A DNA stretch of 64,000 nucleotides from Arthrobacter sp. H35-D1 (GTDB lineage Bacteria > Actinomycetota > Actinomycetes > Actinomycetales > Micrococcaceae), in assembly GCF_030063185.1 (NCBI RefSeq), contig NZ_JASISP010000001.1, positions 186,001 through 250,000 of the forward strand, in the 5' to 3' direction. Position numbers and translations under genes: made by a program. Positions 9,051-17,779 of the stretch are shown one piece after another. Numbering within the stretch: position 1 is the stretch's first letter; every line of letters starts with the position of its first letter. The notes beneath the pieces are model-generated. The model was not told the DNA's origin. It saw nothing but the letters and a program-made list of their open reading frames with translations, and did no database searches.

Positions 9051-9466
9051 GACGGGTTCCTCCGAGCTTGGATTTCCAGGTAATGCGGGTTGGCCATGAT
9101 GCCCAGGACGTTGCCGAAAGGGTCGATGAACGACGCGGTGGAGAAGCCGGATTCTCGTTCGGTCAGCGGTTCGTACACGGTGGCCCCCATTGCCGCCAAC
9201 TGTTCGACGGTCGCAGCGAGGTCGTCAACATGCCAAAACGCGACGGCCCCGCCCGGAACGTTGGCTGCGCCAACAGGCGCGTACTGGCGATCGATGATGC
9301 CAAATTCGTCTTGGTCGTCGCCCACTCGAAACTCGATGTACGCCGCCGGTGCGGGCGGTGGCGGAAAGGCATAGTACGGATCGACGGCCAGCAATTCGGT
9401 GTACCACTTCGCTGCAGCGGGCACGTCGTCCGCATAGAAGCTGATGGTGGCTAATCCTCGAAACAT
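9047..9466 (-). CDS. VOC/glyoxalase-fold protein
   Basis: A 139-residue protein of the vicinal-oxygen-chelate fold with two beta-alpha-beta-beta-beta modules: FYADDVPAAAKWYTELL at the start and FWHVDDLAATVEQLAAMGA in the second half, ending in FIDPFGNVLGIMANP. The start at 9466 (MFRGLATISFY) fits the fold better than an ATG 11 codons upstream. These proteins can be lyases, dioxygenases or antibiotic-binding proteins; the substrate is unknown. It is divergent from the WYL regulator, with a perfect operator-like dyad between them. Confidence 0.8.
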   Translation of the reverse strand: MFRGLATISFYADDVPAAAKWYTELLAVDPYYAFPPPPAPAAYIEFRVGDDQDEFGIIDRQYAPVGAANVPGGAVAFWHVDDLAATVEQLAAMGATVYEPLTERESGFSTASFIDPFGNVLGIMANPHYLEIQARRNPS

Positions 9467-9543
9467 CGTCTTGGTCCTTTGCTCGGGGCGGTGGCTCAAG
9501 AGATGGTTGGACCGCCGCAGTGGTAATCACAAGTATGGCCAGG

Positions 9544-9570
9544 AAAAGTGCTCATCCTGTGAGCACTTTT
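9544..9570. promoter_or_regulatory. Perfect operator-like dyad upstream of the WYL regulator
   Basis: AAAAGTGCTCA (9544-9554) and its exact reverse complement (9560-9570) are separated by TCCTG. The site lies in the 121-base gap between the divergent VOC gene and the WYL regulator, 17 bases before the regulator start, and is well placed for autorepression and control of both genes. The regulator's own GGGAG ribosome site (9574-9578) follows directly. Confidence 0.75.
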
Positions 9571-9587
9571 AGTGGGAGACTTGTGGC

Positions 9588-10568
9588 ATGCGCGCAGACA
9601 GGCTGGTAGCCACGTTGTTGCTGATGCAGGCCCGGGGCAGGGTCACCGCCGCCGAGGTCGCGGCCGAGCTTGAGGTCTCTGTTGCCACCAGCCGGCGCGA
9701 CTTTGAGGCGCTGTCCGTGGCAGGAGTCCCGGTGTACCCGCAGCCAGGCCGCGGCGGCGGGTGGTCGTTGCTCGGCGGCGCCCGCACGGATCTGACAGGC
9801 CTCACTTCCAGCGAGGTGAAGGCCATCTTCCTGCTCATCGGGGCCGCAACAGCGCTCGACTCCGCGGCCCGATCGGCGCTGCAAAAGCTTGTTCAGGCGC
9901 TGCCGGAGACCTTCCGCGCCCAGGCCCACGCCGCCGCCACGGCCCTCATCGTCGATCCCACGCCGTGGGGTGAAACCGACCGGCCCCGCCCCGAGCGCGT
10001 CGACCAGCTGCAAGCCGCCGTGGTTGCCCGCCGCAAAGTATCACTGGAGTATGAGAACCGCGTCCACGAAAGAACACGCCGATTGGTCGACCCGTGGGGC
10101 GTGGTCAACAAGGACAGTGTCTGGTATCTGGTCGCCGGAACCGAGGCCGGACAGCGGACATTCCGCATCGACCGCATCATTGAGGCAACCGTTACCGAAC
10201 TTGCGGCTGAGCGTGCCGCCGACTTCGAACTGCCTCGCGAGTGGGGCTTGGTCGTCGACGAAGTTGAGCGGCACCGCTCGATCGTCTCGGCCACTATGCT
10301 CGTCGATATCCGTCTGCTCCCAGCCTTTCGCGAATACTTCGGGCGGCATTGCCAAGAGCTGGGCCTCGATGAAGGCGGACGGGTGCAAATGCGTGTCACG
10401 GCGCAGATGGCACGCTCGATCGCGGAACAGCTCGCTGGCTGGGGCGGCGCTGTCGAAGTGCTGGAACCCGAAGCCGTCAAGGCTCACCTTGCCCGCCTCG
10501 GCTCGGAACTTGTGCAGCTGTACCAGCCAACACCGTCGCGCAACCCAACGCCCACCGCCGAGAATTGA
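9588..10568 (+). CDS. DeoR-type HTH regulator with WYL domain
   Basis: A 326-residue regulator. Residues 1-60 form a winged helix (MRADRLVATLLLMQARGRVT, then VAAELEVSVATSRRDFEAL). A WYL ligand-binding domain follows, with the SVWYLVAGTE segment, RTFRIDRI and a C-terminal WCX-like region (VQMRVTAQMARSIAEQL). WYL regulators sense nucleic acid or small ligands and control stress, phage-defence or catabolic genes. A perfect 11-bp dyad sits 17 bases in front of the start and is the likely operator. The divergent VOC gene is the most likely target. Confidence 0.9.
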   Translation: MRADRLVATLLLMQARGRVTAAEVAAELEVSVATSRRDFEALSVAGVPVYPQPGRGGGWSLLGGARTDLTGLTSSEVKAIFLLIGAATALDSAARSALQKLVQALPETFRAQAHAAATALIVDPTPWGETDRPRPERVDQLQAAVVARRKVSLEYENRVHERTRRLVDPWGVVNKDSVWYLVAGTEAGQRTFRIDRIIEATVTELAAERAADFELPREWGLVVDEVERHRSIVSATMLVDIRLLPAFREYFGRHCQELGLDEGGRVQMRVTAQMARSIAEQLAGWGGAVEVLEPEAVKAHLARLGSELVQLYQPTPSRNPTPTAEN

Positions 10569-10649
10569 TGGCCCGTGGTGCGGGCTGTCGCGTCTGACAG
10601 CGGGCTCGGCAAGAAGGATCAATCACTCGATCGGCAGTACGATTGACCC

Positions 10650-10967
10650 ATGGATGCCACTTCAGCTCAAGCCGGTGGGGGCGATTCCGGCGGCCCGCTG
10701 ATTTTGCATCTGGGACCCGAAGAGCTCGTCATTCGCCAGCGCTACGAAACGATCAGCATCGTCAACGATCTACTGATCGGGTGTTGGTTTCTGGTGGGGA
10801 GCTTCTTTTTCTTTTCCCCGTCGCTGACCAGTATCGGTACGTGGTTGTTCGTGATGGGCAGCATCGAAATGCTGATCCGACCTGCGATCCGTTTCACGCG
10901 GCGGGTGCATTTGCACCGCTATCATCCGACTGTCCCTGGAAGTGGCGACGGCGGCCACGACTTTTAG
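10650..10967 (+). CDS. YrhK-like membrane protein
   Basis: A 105-residue protein whose centre (RQRYETISIVNDLLIG, WFLVGSFFFF, then WLFVMGSIEMLIRPAIR) matches the YrhK domain with two membrane helices at about residues 42-60 and 65-80. The N-terminal 20 residues are Gly/Ser-rich. No function is known for the family. Its neighbours give no hint; it stands alone after the WYL regulator. Confidence 0.75.
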   Translation: MDATSAQAGGGDSGGPLILHLGPEELVIRQRYETISIVNDLLIGCWFLVGSFFFFSPSLTSIGTWLFVMGSIEMLIRPAIRFTRRVHLHRYHPTVPGSGDGGHDF

Positions 10968-11032
10968 CCTGGCGTCGCAATCGCCAATTCAGTCCCCCGG
11001 GGTTCGCAGCAGCGTGGCAGTCGGTCGCGGCA

Positions 11033-11656
11033 TCAGGCTCCTTCGTTTGGGTCTGCATCGACGAAGCGCCAGGAGAGGAAATAGCATCCGTAGTAGGCGG
11101 TGATCAAGGCGAAGCTGCAGCCTAGAAGACCACGCACAACCACCGGGTCCAGTCTTCCTTGAGCGATCAGGGCGATGCCGGCGAGGCCGACGGCGACGCC
11201 TGCGCTGCCGGCGATGACATGCACCGTGCGATCGCCGGGGCGGATGAAGATGAAGAAGTGGGCGCCCACAATCACTGCCACCAGCGGCACAACATACTGG
11301 GGCAGGTGCAGGGTCAACAATATGAACACCGTTGCCACGATGGCCACTGTTTCCGCAATCACCGCCACCACGAATCGTGAGTCCGAGGGTGCCGACAGGC
11401 GGGCAGAGTTGCTTGGCGCCGGGTCGGTCTTTCCAGCCGGGGACGGGGCACCCGCCCGTGTGCTGCGGATGAAGAAATAAACTGCTGCAACGATCAGCAC
11501 CCATGCTGCGATCTGCAACGCCAAGACCCCGCTGGCCAAGCCCAACATCGACCAAGCGCCGGTGAAAACAGCCATGGTGACAAGCCCGCTTCGCCGCGCT
11601 CGAACAGCGCCGGGGCTCCGGGTAATTTGTCGGCTGAGGACAGACGTGACGTTCAT
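11033..11656 (-). CDS. Multi-helix membrane protein of unknown function
   Basis: About 207 residues from MNVTSVL; ATGs three and 23 codons earlier are alternatives. I see six likely membrane helices: MAVFTGAWSMLGLASGVLAL, IAAWVLIVAAVYFFI, VVAVIAETVAIVATVFILL, YVVPLVAVIVGAHFFIFI, VIAGSAGVAVGLAGIALIA and GLLGCSFALITAYYGCYFL. A short loop rich in Pro and Ser separates helices 2 and 3. I do not recognise a family motif. It lies between unrelated genes. Confidence 0.65.
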   Translation of the reverse strand: MNVTSVLSRQITRSPGAVRARRSGLVTMAVFTGAWSMLGLASGVLALQIAAWVLIVAAVYFFIRSTRAGAPSPAGKTDPAPSNSARLSAPSDSRFVVAVIAETVAIVATVFILLTLHLPQYVVPLVAVIVGAHFFIFIRPGDRTVHVIAGSAGVAVGLAGIALIAQGRLDPVVVRGLLGCSFALITAYYGCYFLSWRFVDADPNEGA

Positions 11657-11697
11657 GCGGTCCATTGTAGGGCCAACCACATGCCACCTGCCGTTTG

Positions 11698-11916
11698 CTA
11701 CTCCAGCGCTGTCCCGAACCACCAACGGTGGCCCTCGGGGTCGCGAACACCGTATTCGCGGCGTCCGTAAGGCTGGTCCTGCGGTGTGTGCTCGATCACC
11801 GCACCCGCCGCGCGAACACGTTCATAGTGCGCGTCCACGTCTTCAACGAGGAACGTGTGGGCGGACTCGATATCGGAGTAGACCAAGACGGGCGTGATGC
11901 TTGATGTGGCGGGCAT
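11698..11916 (-). pseudogene. VOC-fold gene with an internal in-frame deletion
   Basis: The 72-residue product starts like a VOC protein (TPVLVYSDIESAHTFLV) and ends like one (EDVDAHYERVRAAGA, DQPYGRREYGVRDPEGHRW). The fold normally has about 60 further residues between these halves (the rest of the first beta-alpha-beta module). Here TFLV is joined directly to EDVDAHY in frame, so half the fold is missing. The reading frame is intact, but a functional single-module protein is unlikely unless it dimerises. It follows the AraC regulator gene on the same strand, a common AraC-VOC pair. Confidence 0.7.
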
Positions 11917-12022
11917 TGTTTCCTCTCCTTCACTCAATGGACGGGGACCGTCGTCGTCGTATGAAGAAACACTACGGCCCCCACCGGTTCCTCGATTGGA
12001 TAAAAGCGACCTCAGCCGCACC

Positions 12023-12817
12023 TCAGGGTCGGCCGGTCCCCGCCAAGCTGTTCGGAGTGGATCCGGTGAATTCGCGAACCTCGCGAATCAGGTGGGACTG
12101 GTCGGCGTATCCGTGCCCAGCGGCAAGACTCGCACCGTCCATCCTTCCGGTGCGCAACTCGGGCAGCACCGCGTTGAACCTGGTGATGCGGGAAAGTTTG
12201 TGCGGGGTCAGTCCGAGTTCGCGACGAAACGACCGGATGAAGTGTCGCTGGCTCCACCCGACCTCCTCTGCCAGGTCCCTGATACTGAGCATTCCTTGCC
12301 GGGCCGTGATGCGGCGCCAGGCCCACTCGATGCGGGGATCGACATTGGTCTGGTCATCGTGGCGCCGCAGCAGTGCCGCATCGAGTAGCTGGCAACGGGC
12401 GGTCCAGGCGCTTTCCGTGTCCAGGCTCTCGGCGGCCCCCGCCGTGAACGGATCCAGCAGGTCGCGGAGTGCCACGATCGACCCGGTCAGCTCCCCCAAG
12501 GGAATACCGAGCAACCGACGCGCTCCCGGAGGCGTCAACTTCATGTCCAAACACTCGATGGCTCCGTCGCGTCCGATGACATCGAACGTCTCGCTCAGAC
12601 CCGCAACAAAGGCCGACGGGTGCCCGCCGAAAGCGTCACCCACGTTGATGATCATCGTGACCATCCCGTTCGGATACTCGACCCAGCTGTCTTCGCCCGT
12701 GGAGTCCTCGACGAAACCGACATGGGGGCGGGCGAAATACTTCCGCAGCGAAGGATGAACCGGCACCATCTGCAGGTGTTGGCCGGCAACTGGCGCTCCT
12801 GCTGTCACGCGAACCAT
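12023..12817 (-). CDS. AraC-family transcriptional regulator
   Basis: A 264-residue protein. The C-terminal 100 residues carry the two-helix-turn-helix AraC domain (MLSIRDLAEEVGWSQRHFIR, FRRELGLTPHKLSRITRF, then LAAGHGYADQSHLIREVREF with the usual FTGSTPNSL end). The N-terminal 150 residues are a cupin-like sensor of the type seen in small-molecule AraC proteins (DUF6597-like). It precedes the deleted VOC gene on the same strand (gap about 106 bases), so it probably once regulated or was co-expressed with it. Confidence 0.85.
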   Translation of the reverse strand: MVRVTAGAPVAGQHLQMVPVHPSLRKYFARPHVGFVEDSTGEDSWVEYPNGMVTMIINVGDAFGGHPSAFVAGLSETFDVIGRDGAIECLDMKLTPPGARRLLGIPLGELTGSIVALRDLLDPFTAGAAESLDTESAWTARCQLLDAALLRRHDDQTNVDPRIEWAWRRITARQGMLSIRDLAEEVGWSQRHFIRSFRRELGLTPHKLSRITRFNAVLPELRTGRMDGASLAAGHGYADQSHLIREVREFTGSTPNSLAGTGRP

Positions 12818-13025
12818 CGAAACAACCTTCCGCTTTTCACCCTCACGCTAGCAACATCAATCAGCCCGGATCAATGGCCAGTGGCAGTTTTTCGGGACAG
12901 AATGCGCCGGACGAGTAGTAAAAGAGGTCCATGCTCCGACTCGCTCAGATTGGATGCCCGACGTCGAACGTGGATTCGACGGCTGACGGGGAGGTGGCGC
13001 TAGGCCTGAGGAGCCTGGCTCAGCG

Positions 13026-13796
13026 CTACGCTTCACGCCTTTGGTGACGATCGCGGCCGAGCAACCCGAGGAAAGCAGTGGTGCTCGCGGGAAGACGGGA
13101 TATGCCGTGAAACCACATGACGTAGGCAAAAGCTGTGCCGACGACGGCAAGGTAGGTGTAGCCGACGACGTTCAATGACGTCAGCGAAGTGGCGGGACGC
13201 CCTTCGAACGCGAGCATCACGATGCAGAGGGTGAGCCCTCCCGTGATCAGTTGCCACGATGTGGTGGCCAGTGGGGACGCGGGCTGTCCCCACTTTTTGG
13301 AAAGGACGATCCCGGTAGCCATGGAAAGAGCCCCGCCGACGGCTGCCAGGATGCCGATGGCATCCAGTCGGGCTTGTGCTTGCAGCGTTATGAGGCTCAC
13401 CCCCAAAAGGCCCGTCATGCCGGCCGCAACAACCCGGGCGGTCAGCCGCTCATGGAGAACCCGACTGGCCAGGAACGCGACGACAAGGGGCTGGATACCG
13501 CCAACAATCGCGGCGACACCGCCCGGCAGCCGGTAGGCCGCGATGAACAGCAACGCAAAAAAGGCCCCGATGTTCAAAATCCCCAGAATCCAAGACTTCC
13601 ACCACCATTCGCCCCTCGGCAGCCGACGGCACATCAAAAGGAGCAGCATTCCGGCAGGGAGCGCGCGCAATGTTGCGGCGAGGAACGGGCGATCCGCAGG
13701 CAGGAGCATAGTGGTTGTGAGGTACGTGGTGCCCCAAAGCGCGGGCGCAAAGGCGGTGGTCAGGATGGAGAAACCCGGCCTGGACGTCTCCCCCAT
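13026..13796 (-). pseudogene. DMT/EamA-type exporter, C-terminally truncated
   Basis: The sequence from MGETSRPGFSIL has the EamA layout: SILTTAFAPALWGTTYLTTT at helix 1, eight or so membrane helices, and the second-repeat motif GVAAIVGGIQPLVVAFLASR. It ends abruptly after RLPASTTAFLGLLG with nine unrelated residues and a stop. The family normally continues with two more helices, about 40-50 residues. At 256 residues it is short of the usual 290-310. The start coincides with the MarR gene start on the other strand, so the two divergent genes overlap by about 32 bases. It may be a recent loss. Confidence 0.6.
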
Positions 13797-14214
13797 GGCT
13801 GTCATTGGCCGGCTGAGCCGCACGGCACTCACCGTCGAATCCCGTCTGGCGGACACCTTCGCACGGCATGGCCTGGATGCGTCGTCGTTCGATGTGCTCG
13901 CTACACTGCTGCGCAGCGGCGCCCCGTACCGGATAGCCCCAGCCCACTTGGCACAAGCAGCAATGATCTCCACGAGCGCGGTGGCGCAGGGCCTGAACAA
14001 ACTGGAAAGCCGCGGGCTCGTCCGGCGCGAGATGAACCCGAATGACGGCCGCGGCACACTTGTTGCGCTCACCGATGCCGGAAAGGAACTTGTCGAGAAA
14101 GCCTTGCCCGACCACCTCGAAACGGAACGGGCCATCGTTGCCACACTTAGCCTCGAAGAGCAGGCAGTCCTTGCGGGGCTGCTGCGCCGGATCGATGATG
14201 CGGCAGGCTCCTGA
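13765..14214 (+). CDS. MarR-family regulator
   Basis: A 149-residue winged-helix protein. DLDVSPMAVIGRLSR-type N-termini are usual in this subgroup, and here the visible line is GLDVSPMAVIGRLSRTALTV, so I start at ATG 13765 rather than 13795. The core SSFDVLATLLRSGAPYRIAP, ISTSAVAQGLNKLESRGLV and NPNDGRGTLVALTDAGKEL match MarR helices, recognition helix and wing. It is divergent from, and its 5' end lies over, the DMT exporter gene. MarR proteins commonly repress such neighbouring exporters. Confidence 0.85.
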   Translation: MEKPGLDVSPMAVIGRLSRTALTVESRLADTFARHGLDASSFDVLATLLRSGAPYRIAPAHLAQAAMISTSAVAQGLNKLESRGLVRREMNPNDGRGTLVALTDAGKELVEKALPDHLETERAIVATLSLEEQAVLAGLLRRIDDAAGS

Positions 14215-14527
14215 GAGCGCCGTCGACCCTTGCATGCGTCCGGCGCCCGCGCCCCTCGGAAATGAACCGCCCAACCCTCGAAAAAGTTGCCCTGGGCATA
14301 TCCAGGCACGTTCCTGGTAGGCGTTGAACACTCAATCCGCCAACTCCACGGCTGCAACAAACGAGGCCATGTATACGTATCGAAAAGCCTTCATTCGGCG
14401 AACTTACCAGCGGCAGCAGACGCCCATGCGATTTGTCGACAGGCCTCGAAAGTTGCCTCCCCCATGAGAAGCATCCGCGTCTTCGCGGGAAGTTCCTATA
14501 TTCCATGAGCTCTGTTATATTAGTGCT
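14215..14527. promoter_or_regulatory. Gene-free stretch with a possible promoter for the second MarR gene
   Basis: These 313 bases hold no convincing reading frame. TATATT (14516-14521) with TTCCTA (14493-14498) 17 bases upstream gives a weak sigma-70-like promoter. That would place the transcript start at or very near the GTG at 14528, so the mRNA may be leaderless. Confidence 0.35.
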
Positions 14528-15019
14528 GTGATAAATAATGAAGACCCGACCAAAGAGAGCATCATCCGTCCGCTGAAGCGCCTGCTGGACAGCATGGACG
14601 ATGACATCGCCCTCATCTACAAGGACCGCGGAATCGAAACGGTGCGGCCAAGGTTCAGCATGGCCCTAATCCGTCTGCAACACCTGGGCCCCCTGACTGT
14701 GAAGGAGCTCGCTACACAGATCAACGTCACGCATTCCGCGATGAGCCAGACCGTCGCGGCGATGAAGAAGGACGCACTGGTGGAGAGTTCTCCTGGCGCG
14801 GATGCCCGGACTCGCACGATCGAACTAACTGCACAAGGACAATCCCTGATTCCATTCTTGGAAGCCGAATGGCGGGCCACCGAAACAGCCATTCAGGAAC
14901 TCAACAACGAGCTGCCCTACGCACTCACCCAGGTCGTCCAAGACATGCAAGCCGCCCTGGCCAAGAGGCCGTTCCACCAACGGATAGCCGACCATCTCGA
15001 GGCTGCGCACCAGGAGTGA
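14528..15019 (+). CDS. MarR-family regulator (second)
   Basis: A 163-residue MarR winged helix starting at GTG. Recognisable parts are FSMALIRLQHLGPLTVKELA, INVTHSAMSQTVAAMKKDAL (recognition helix) and DARTRTIELTAQGQSLIPFL (wing and end). There is no clear ribosome site, consistent with a leaderless message. It overlaps the following MFS gene by 4 bases (GTGA), so it was translationally coupled to an exporter that is now broken. Confidence 0.85.
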   Translation: MINNEDPTKESIIRPLKRLLDSMDDDIALIYKDRGIETVRPRFSMALIRLQHLGPLTVKELATQINVTHSAMSQTVAAMKKDALVESSPGADARTRTIELTAQGQSLIPFLEAEWRATETAIQELNNELPYALTQVVQDMQAALAKRPFHQRIADHLEAAHQE

Positions 15020-16042
15020 CATTGCTCGACCGGGCCATCGACACGCGCCCGCTGCGGGACGCCACATTTCGCAAGCTTTGGATCGGAACATCCCTCCAGG
15101 CCGTGGGTGGCCAGATCACAGTTGTCGCCGTGCTCGGGCAGCTGTGGAACATGACGCACCACTCTTTCTGGGTGGGCGTTGTTGGGCTGAGCAACGCAAT
15201 TCCATCCGTTGTCTTGGCCCTTGTCGGCGGCACCCTGGCAGTCCGGCCCGCGCACGTTCGTCTCACGCATTCTTCCCGAAGACCAGGCTGGCGCCGGAGT
15301 TGCCCTCTCCCACCTCAACTTCCAGACCAGCATGCTCACCGGACTGGTTCTTGCCGGCCTCATCATCGCGGGGTGGGGCCTTGCTGCCTGCTATGTCGTG
15401 GAGGCACTGGCCTGCTGTGCAGCACTTTGCGGAATCGCCGGCTTGCCAGCGCTCAAGCCACTTGCACAAACTGGACGTGCCGGCGTTCGAGCCATTGGCG
15501 ACGGAATGCGGTTTATCGCCTTGTTTCCGGCCATGAACGAAGAACGCTTCGGCGGCAACCCTGAGACCTTGGGATTTCTCCTCTCCGCCATCGCCATTGG
15601 CGGCATCTGCGCCAGCGCTGCCTCAAGCGTTGTCACCGGCAGCTCACGGACCGGTCAGGTTCAGCTTCTCGCCACGGCCTGTTGGGGAGCATCCTTGGCC
15701 ATGGCGGGGCTCTCCTCCGGCCTGTGGCCCACGCTGACCTTCCTTGCGATTGCCGGCGCGGCAGACACAGTCGCCGTCGTCTCGCGAGGGACGCTGCTCC
15801 AACTTGCCACTCCTGATGCCTTGCGGGAACGGATCAGCGCAGTTGAACAGGTGGTCGGCGTCGGTTCACCACAGCTGGGAAACTTCCTTGCCGGACTGAT
15901 GGCCGGCTTCGGTTCACCCACAGCCACCTTGGCGGCAGGTGGGGGCCTCTGCGTCCTTGCAGTCGGCGGTTTCGCGCTGAGAAATACGTCGCTGCGTGCC
16001 TTCGCCCTGAGTGGGCGCCCCGCAAGGCCCCGTGAGCACTGA
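15016..16042 (+). pseudogene. MFS exporter remnant with frameshift and deletions
   Basis: The GTG start at 15016 gives LRDATFRKLWIGTSLQAVGG, the usual start of a drug-exporter-type MFS protein, through VVLALVGGTLAV. The homologous reading then continues in another frame from about 15250 (RTFVSRILPEDQAGAGVALSH). About 65 residues normally lying between these parts are absent. A second gap of roughly 25 residues lies near 15515, where GDGMRFI joins LFPAMNEERFGG. The rest (LGFLLSAIAIGGICASAAS and the last helices) is intact. Transport function is very unlikely. Confidence 0.8.
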
Positions 16043-16135
16043 CAGGAACTGTGCCCGCCGTTGCTCGGGCCGAAAAGTGCGCCGCTACCAGCCCGTACCT
16101 CGACGGGCTCCTGCGGTTGCGCCACAATGGGACTA

Positions 16136-16498
16136 ATGGATGCCTCCCTGCGAGTTGAGTTGTTCCCCGGAGACGTGGAATTGACGACAGAATTCCACGA
16201 ACGCTTGGGCTTTCAAGTGACCGATCGCAGGACTCGGCCGCCACGCTACGCGTCGATGCGCATGGGCAGCGTCCGGATCGGCGTATGCCAGGCCAACCCC
16301 ATCGATCCTGCGCGGCGCGCCCACCCTGTCATGACTGAATTGGTCGTCGAGGTCGACGACGTGGTTGCCCTTCGCGACCAAATCGTCGATAAGGGAATCA
16401 CTCTCGCCGAAGACCTCCGCCATCGGGATTGGGGGCTTGTCGATTTCCGTGTCACGGATCCCGATGGCTACTACCTCCGATTCACCAGCCGAGCCTAG
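16136..16498 (+). CDS. VOC-fold (glyoxalase/bleomycin resistance-like) protein
   Basis: About 120 residues: ELFPGDVELTTEFHERLGFQV (first module), ELVVEVDDVVALRDQI (second module) and WGLVDFRVTDPDGYYLRF (final strands with the usual DPDGY turn). ATG at 16127 is an equally good start. The substrate is unknown. It is convergent with the TetR gene and may owe its presence to the same region that gathered several VOC genes. Confidence 0.75.
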   Translation: MDASLRVELFPGDVELTTEFHERLGFQVTDRRTRPPRYASMRMGSVRIGVCQANPIDPARRAHPVMTELVVEVDDVVALRDQIVDKGITLAEDLRHRDWGLVDFRVTDPDGYYLRFTSRA

Positions 16499-16514
16499 CG
16501 CGCAGGCGGTGTGT

Positions 16515-17084
16515 TCAATCCGGCAGAAGCCGCTCAACAAGAGTGTGGATGCTGGAGTAGGGGTCCCGATCCGCGTCCATGGGCGTTGTTAGTGCGTCAA
16601 AGACGAGTCCGTCCATTGCATAGTGGAACAGGGCGATTTCTTCCGCCCCTCCTGGCAGCCCGGCCGCCACATTGAACTCGACGGCGGACGCGAAGCCGGC
16701 ACGCCGCCAAGCCGAGATCACGTCGGCCACCTCGTGGCGGCGAGTTCCCTCAAGGCGCAGCTCGAAGAGCGCGATCGTGACCTCCGGGGAGGCGAGGAGA
16801 CGATCGACGATGTCGCGCATGTACGCCTCGAAGAGTTTCCGATCGGGGAGTTGTCCACCCAGCTCCCTGTGCGCGTCGGGGTCCGGCATCAACCTTTCCT
16901 CGATCCGTGCGACCAGCGCACGGATCAGGGCACTGCGGGAGCGGAAGTAGTTGGAAGTCGTCCCTTGGGGAACACTGGCACGGCGGTCGACGGCACGGTG
17001 CGAGAGTCCGCGGGCCCCTTCGGCGGCAAGAACCAAGATCCCGGCATCGGCGAGGGCTCGTCTGCGGTCATCATTCCTTGCCAT
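16515..17084 (-). CDS. TetR-family regulator
   Basis: A 189-residue repressor. The N-terminal HTH reads RRALADAGILVLAAEGARGL, SHRAVDRRASVPQGTTSNYF, the canonical TetR helix-turn-helix with the Tyr-Phe of the recognition helix. The C-terminal part (residues 60-189) is a ligand-binding helical bundle with no specific family mark. It is divergent from the RibD-like reductase gene, with a small dyad between them that may be its operator. Confidence 0.9.
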   Translation of the reverse strand: MARNDDRRRALADAGILVLAAEGARGLSHRAVDRRASVPQGTTSNYFRSRSALIRALVARIEERLMPDPDAHRELGGQLPDRKLFEAYMRDIVDRLLASPEVTIALFELRLEGTRRHEVADVISAWRRAGFASAVEFNVAAGLPGGAEEIALFHYAMDGLVFDALTTPMDADRDPYSSIHTLVERLLPD

Positions 17085-17104
17085 GCCAACAGGCTAGCGC
17101 AACC

Positions 17105-17118
17105 ACTACAGATGCAGT
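17105..17118. promoter_or_regulatory. Imperfect dyad between TetR and reductase genes
   Basis: ACTACAGATGCAGT reads as ACT-n-CA-nn-TG-n-AGT, with 5-base symmetrical half-sites. It lies in the 75-base divergent gap, 20 bases before the TetR start, a usual place for a TetR operator. Confidence 0.45.
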
Positions 17119-17159
17119 ATATTTTCCAATCACTAGCGAAGTGGTGAATGGAGACTTTC

Positions 17160-17735
17160 ATGCGAGATGTGACCTACTACGTTGCTACCAGTCTGGACGG
17201 GCGGATCGCAGCCCCCGATGGAGACTTCAGCGCGTTCCCCGAAAGCGGAGATCACATGAAGGTGATTCTGAACGACTTCATCGACACCATCCCGGCCCAT
17301 GTCCAATCTGCGCTCGGGTTGCAGTCGGATGGCTCCAGGTTCGACACCGTCATGATGGGATGGGACACCTACACGCCCGCGCTCCATGCTGGCATTAGGA
17401 GCCCCTACCCGCATTTGAAACAGTTCGTGGCGTCGCGGCAGCCCCGGAATGTTCCGTCCGACGTGACGGTCAGCCCCAACCCGCTTGCCACGATTCGCCA
17501 GCTCCGCATGCAGGAAGGAACGGGAATCTGGTTGGCGGGCGGCGGCACCTTGGCTGGTTCGCTTCTCGACGAGATCGACCATCTCGTCCTCAAAATCAAC
17601 CCGGTCGTGCTCGGCGACGGAATACCCATGTTCGGCGGCGCAAGCTACAACCCTCGTCTTTTCCAGCGCACTCGGTCACGCACATTCAATTCGGGAGTGA
17701 TCATCGCGGAATACTCGCGCTCCACAACCTGGTAA
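17160..17735 (+). CDS. Dihydrofolate reductase/RibD C-terminal family protein
   Basis: A 191-residue NADPH-dependent reductase-like protein. The N-terminus YYVATSLDGRIAAPDGD and the segment FDTVMMGWDTYTPAL correspond to the nucleotide-binding core, and IWLAGGGTLAGSLLDEIDHL to the last conserved turn. The start is ATG 17160, because GGAG lies 7 bases in front; the ATG at 17148 lacks such a site. Members act as pyrimidine or pteridine reductases or are uncharacterised. TetR control is likely from the divergent layout. Confidence 0.85.
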   Translation: MRDVTYYVATSLDGRIAAPDGDFSAFPESGDHMKVILNDFIDTIPAHVQSALGLQSDGSRFDTVMMGWDTYTPALHAGIRSPYPHLKQFVASRQPRNVPSDVTVSPNPLATIRQLRMQEGTGIWLAGGGTLAGSLLDEIDHLVLKINPVVLGDGIPMFGGASYNPRLFQRTRSRTFNSGVIIAEYSRSTTW

Positions 17736-17779
17736 CCGGTTGTGTGGCGCTACTCGGCGGAGGAAGCTTTTTCGCTTCC

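Noticed and set aside
14147-14506. 119-residue minus-strand frame over the end of the first MarR gene
   Set aside because: Arg-rich with no motif, overlaps a clear gene and lacks a ribosome site.
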